From: an uncultured Bacteroidales bacterium | GTDB lineage: Bacteria > Bacteroidota > Bacteroidia > Bacteroidales > Muribaculaceae | Assembly (NCBI GenBank): GCA_902774055.1 | Contig: CACYGX010000033.1 | Span: 1 to 41,504 of the forward strand | Length of the DNA stretch: 41,504 bases | Direction: 5' to 3' | Part shown: one piece after another, positions 40,257-41,504 of the stretch | How the letters are laid out: the number at the start of each line of letters is the position of its first letter | Position numbering within the stretch: the first letter of the stretch is position 1 | Translations under genes and position numbers: made by a program | The notes under the pieces: model-generated | The model's database searches: none | The model's input: the letters and a program-made list of their open reading frames with translations, nothing else | What the model was told of the DNA's origin: nothing

Positions 40257-41090
40257 ATGGATAAACTGATTATCACTGCCGCCATCTGCGGTGCTGAGGT
40301 TACTAAGGAGCAAAACCCCAATGTGCCCTATACTGTTGAAGAAATCGTCCGTGAGGCCAAGTCGGCTGTCGATGCCGGAGCCGCCATCGTTCACCTGCAT
40401 GTTCGCTGGGACGACGGTACGCCCACTCAGGACCGTGCCCGCTTCCAGGAGTGTGAAGAGGCTATCCTCAAGGTGTGCCCCAATGTCATCCTGATTCCGT
40501 CAACTGGCGGTGCTGTGGGTATGACTCCTGACGAGCGCCTGCAATCCACCGACACGACCCCGCTGCCCGAAATGGCAACGCTCGACTGCGGTACCTGCAA
40601 CTTTGGCGACGAGATATTTGACAACACGATGCCCACGATGCGTGCCTTCGGCAAGCGCATGATGGAACGCGGCATCAAGCCCGAGTATGAGTGCTTTGAG
40701 ATGGGTCACCTTGACACCATCTTGACCATGGCCCGCAAGGGTGAGGTTCCTGGTGCCCCCATGCAGTTCAACTTTGTGCTCGGTGTTCCCGGTTGCACCC
40801 CTGCCACTGTAGCCAACCTGTGCTGGCTCGTGAACGGCATTCCCGCTGGTTCTACCTGGACGGTGACCGGCGTTGGTCGTCATGCCTTCCCGATGGCTGC
40901 TGCCGCTATCGCCATGGGCGGTAACGTGCGTGTGGGCTTTGAGGACAACCTCTACCTCTCCAAGGGCGTGCTCGCCAAGAGCAACGGCGAACTTGTAGAG
41001 AAGGTCGTACGCATTGCCAAGGAACTGGGTCGTCCCATCGCTACCAGCGACGAGGCTCGCGAAATCCTCGGCCTGCCCAAGCGCAACTAA
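40257..41090 (+). CDS. kce: 3-keto-5-aminohexanoate cleavage enzyme
   Basis: Kce (277 aa) condenses 3-keto-5-aminohexanoate with acetyl-CoA, giving acetoacetate and 3-aminobutyryl-CoA. It is a zinc-dependent BKACE family TIM barrel: the metal ligands HLHVR (near residue 47-51), the STGGAVGMTPDERL segment, the late VGRHAFPMAAAAIAMGGNVRVGFEDN motif with another metal histidine and glutamate. The next gene, kdd, makes its substrate and kal uses its product. Confidence 0.93.
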   Translation: MDKLIITAAICGAEVTKEQNPNVPYTVEEIVREAKSAVDAGAAIVHLHVRWDDGTPTQDRARFQECEEAILKVCPNVILIPSTGGAVGMTPDERLQSTDTTPLPEMATLDCGTCNFGDEIFDNTMPTMRAFGKRMMERGIKPEYECFEMGHLDTILTMARKGEVPGAPMQFNFVLGVPGCTPATVANLCWLVNGIPAGSTWTVTGVGRHAFPMAAAAIAMGGNVRVGFEDNLYLSKGVLAKSNGELVEKVVRIAKELGRPIATSDEAREILGLPKRN

Positions 41091-41150
41091 TCGTATTACA
41101 GAGAATTAACAACTAAAAATAAACGTTTAACAATTAAACCAATTAAAACA

Positions 41151-41504
41151 ATGCAGAAACACGGAAATAGATTCGGTACCCACCGAGTAATCGAGCCCAA
41201 GGGCATTCTTCCCCAGCCCGCCAACAAGTTGGACAACAACATGGACGAGATCTACGACAACGAGATCCTCATCGATGTACAGACGCTGAATATTGACTCC
41301 GCTTCGTTCACCGACATCCACAACTATGCTAAGCAGCAGGCTAAGGACCCCAACAACGAGGCTGAGGTCATGGAGGAAATCAAGAAGGAGATGCTCCTCA
41401 ACGTTGAGTTGCAGGGCAAGCACCGCAACCGTCGCACCGGTTCGGGCGGTATGCTCCTGGGTAAGGTAGAGAAGATCGGTGATGCCCTCAAGGGCAAAAT
41501 CGAC
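41151..41504 (+). CDS. kdd: L-erythro-3,5-diaminohexanoate dehydrogenase, N-terminal part
   Basis: The first 118 codons are present, then the window ends. The opening (MQKHGNRFGTHRVIEPKGILPQPANKL, then NEILIDVQTLNIDSASFT and TGSGGMLLGKVEKIGD) matches Kdd, which oxidatively deaminates 3,5-diaminohexanoate to 3-keto-5-aminohexanoate with NAD. Its place right after kce confirms the pathway. The lysine aminomutase genes are expected beyond the edge. Confidence 0.9.
   Translation, partial: MQKHGNRFGTHRVIEPKGILPQPANKLDNNMDEIYDNEILIDVQTLNIDSASFTDIHNYAKQQAKDPNNEAEVMEEIKKEMLLNVELQGKHRNRRTGSGGMLLGKVEKIGDALKGKID

Noticed and set aside
1-41504. tRNA or rRNA genes
   Set aside because: No cloverleaf with a TTCGA-type loop or rRNA-like stretch was noticed in the intergenic regions by eye; a covariance search could still find something short.

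Overview
The window is a chromosomal segment of a Bacteroidales bacterium, probably from the Muribaculaceae/Prevotellaceae side of the order. Three things support this. Many intergenic regions carry the Bacteroidetes sigma-factor signature (TTTG near -33, about 19-20 nt, then TAnnTTTG near -7). The order rplM-rpsI-rpsB-tsf is typical of the group. The gene set (OmpA-barrel protein, DPP IV, patatin-barrel protein, DUF4369 lipoprotein) is also typical. The family-level placement is inference. No rRNA, tRNA, IS element, prophage or CRISPR array was seen.

Layout. 1-5349 (minus): a citrate lyase operon citD-citE-citF-citX-citCG, with citC and citG fused, running into the first codons of a possible aconitase-family hydratase at the left edge. 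5539-7224 (minus): a membrane acyltransferase and an orphan Vsr endonuclease. 7348-11557 (plus): holB and an AddB-like nuclease. 11561-13412 (minus): rplY-pth-hslR. 13697-16522 (minus): the ribosomal operon rplM-rpsI-rpsB-tsf, in which rpsB and the rpsB/tsf junction are damaged as sequenced. 17096-23030: an ADP-forming acyl-CoA synthetase divergent from iorA-iorB-aminotransferase, which together form an arylpyruvate/2-oxoacid fermentation route yielding ATP; iorB is frameshifted by an apparent deletion. 23126-24962 (minus): a radical SAM/SPASM enzyme followed by a secreted-looking protein with two YGPPP motifs, the best candidate for a poorly described system. 25184-31705: patatin-barrel protein, dTDP-glucose dehydratase, two hypotheticals and htpG. 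31857-38846: a secreted dockerin protein, an OmpA protein, a DUF4369 lipoprotein, DPP IV and a flotillin. 39129-41504 (plus): the start of a lysine fermentation operon (atoD, kal, kce, kdd), cut by the right edge.

Together the genes suggest an anaerobic gut commensal that ferments citrate and amino acids: citrate through citrate lyase, aromatic amino acids through transaminase, IOR and ADP-forming ligase, and lysine through the 3,5-diaminohexanoate pathway.

Two themes merit most attention. First, three deletion-like scars lie in genes that are normally conserved and intact (rpsB, the rpsB/tsf junction, iorB). They look more like assembly or strain-merging artefacts than biology, but should be checked on reads. 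Second, the radical SAM/YGPPP pair looks like a peptide- or protein-modification system.
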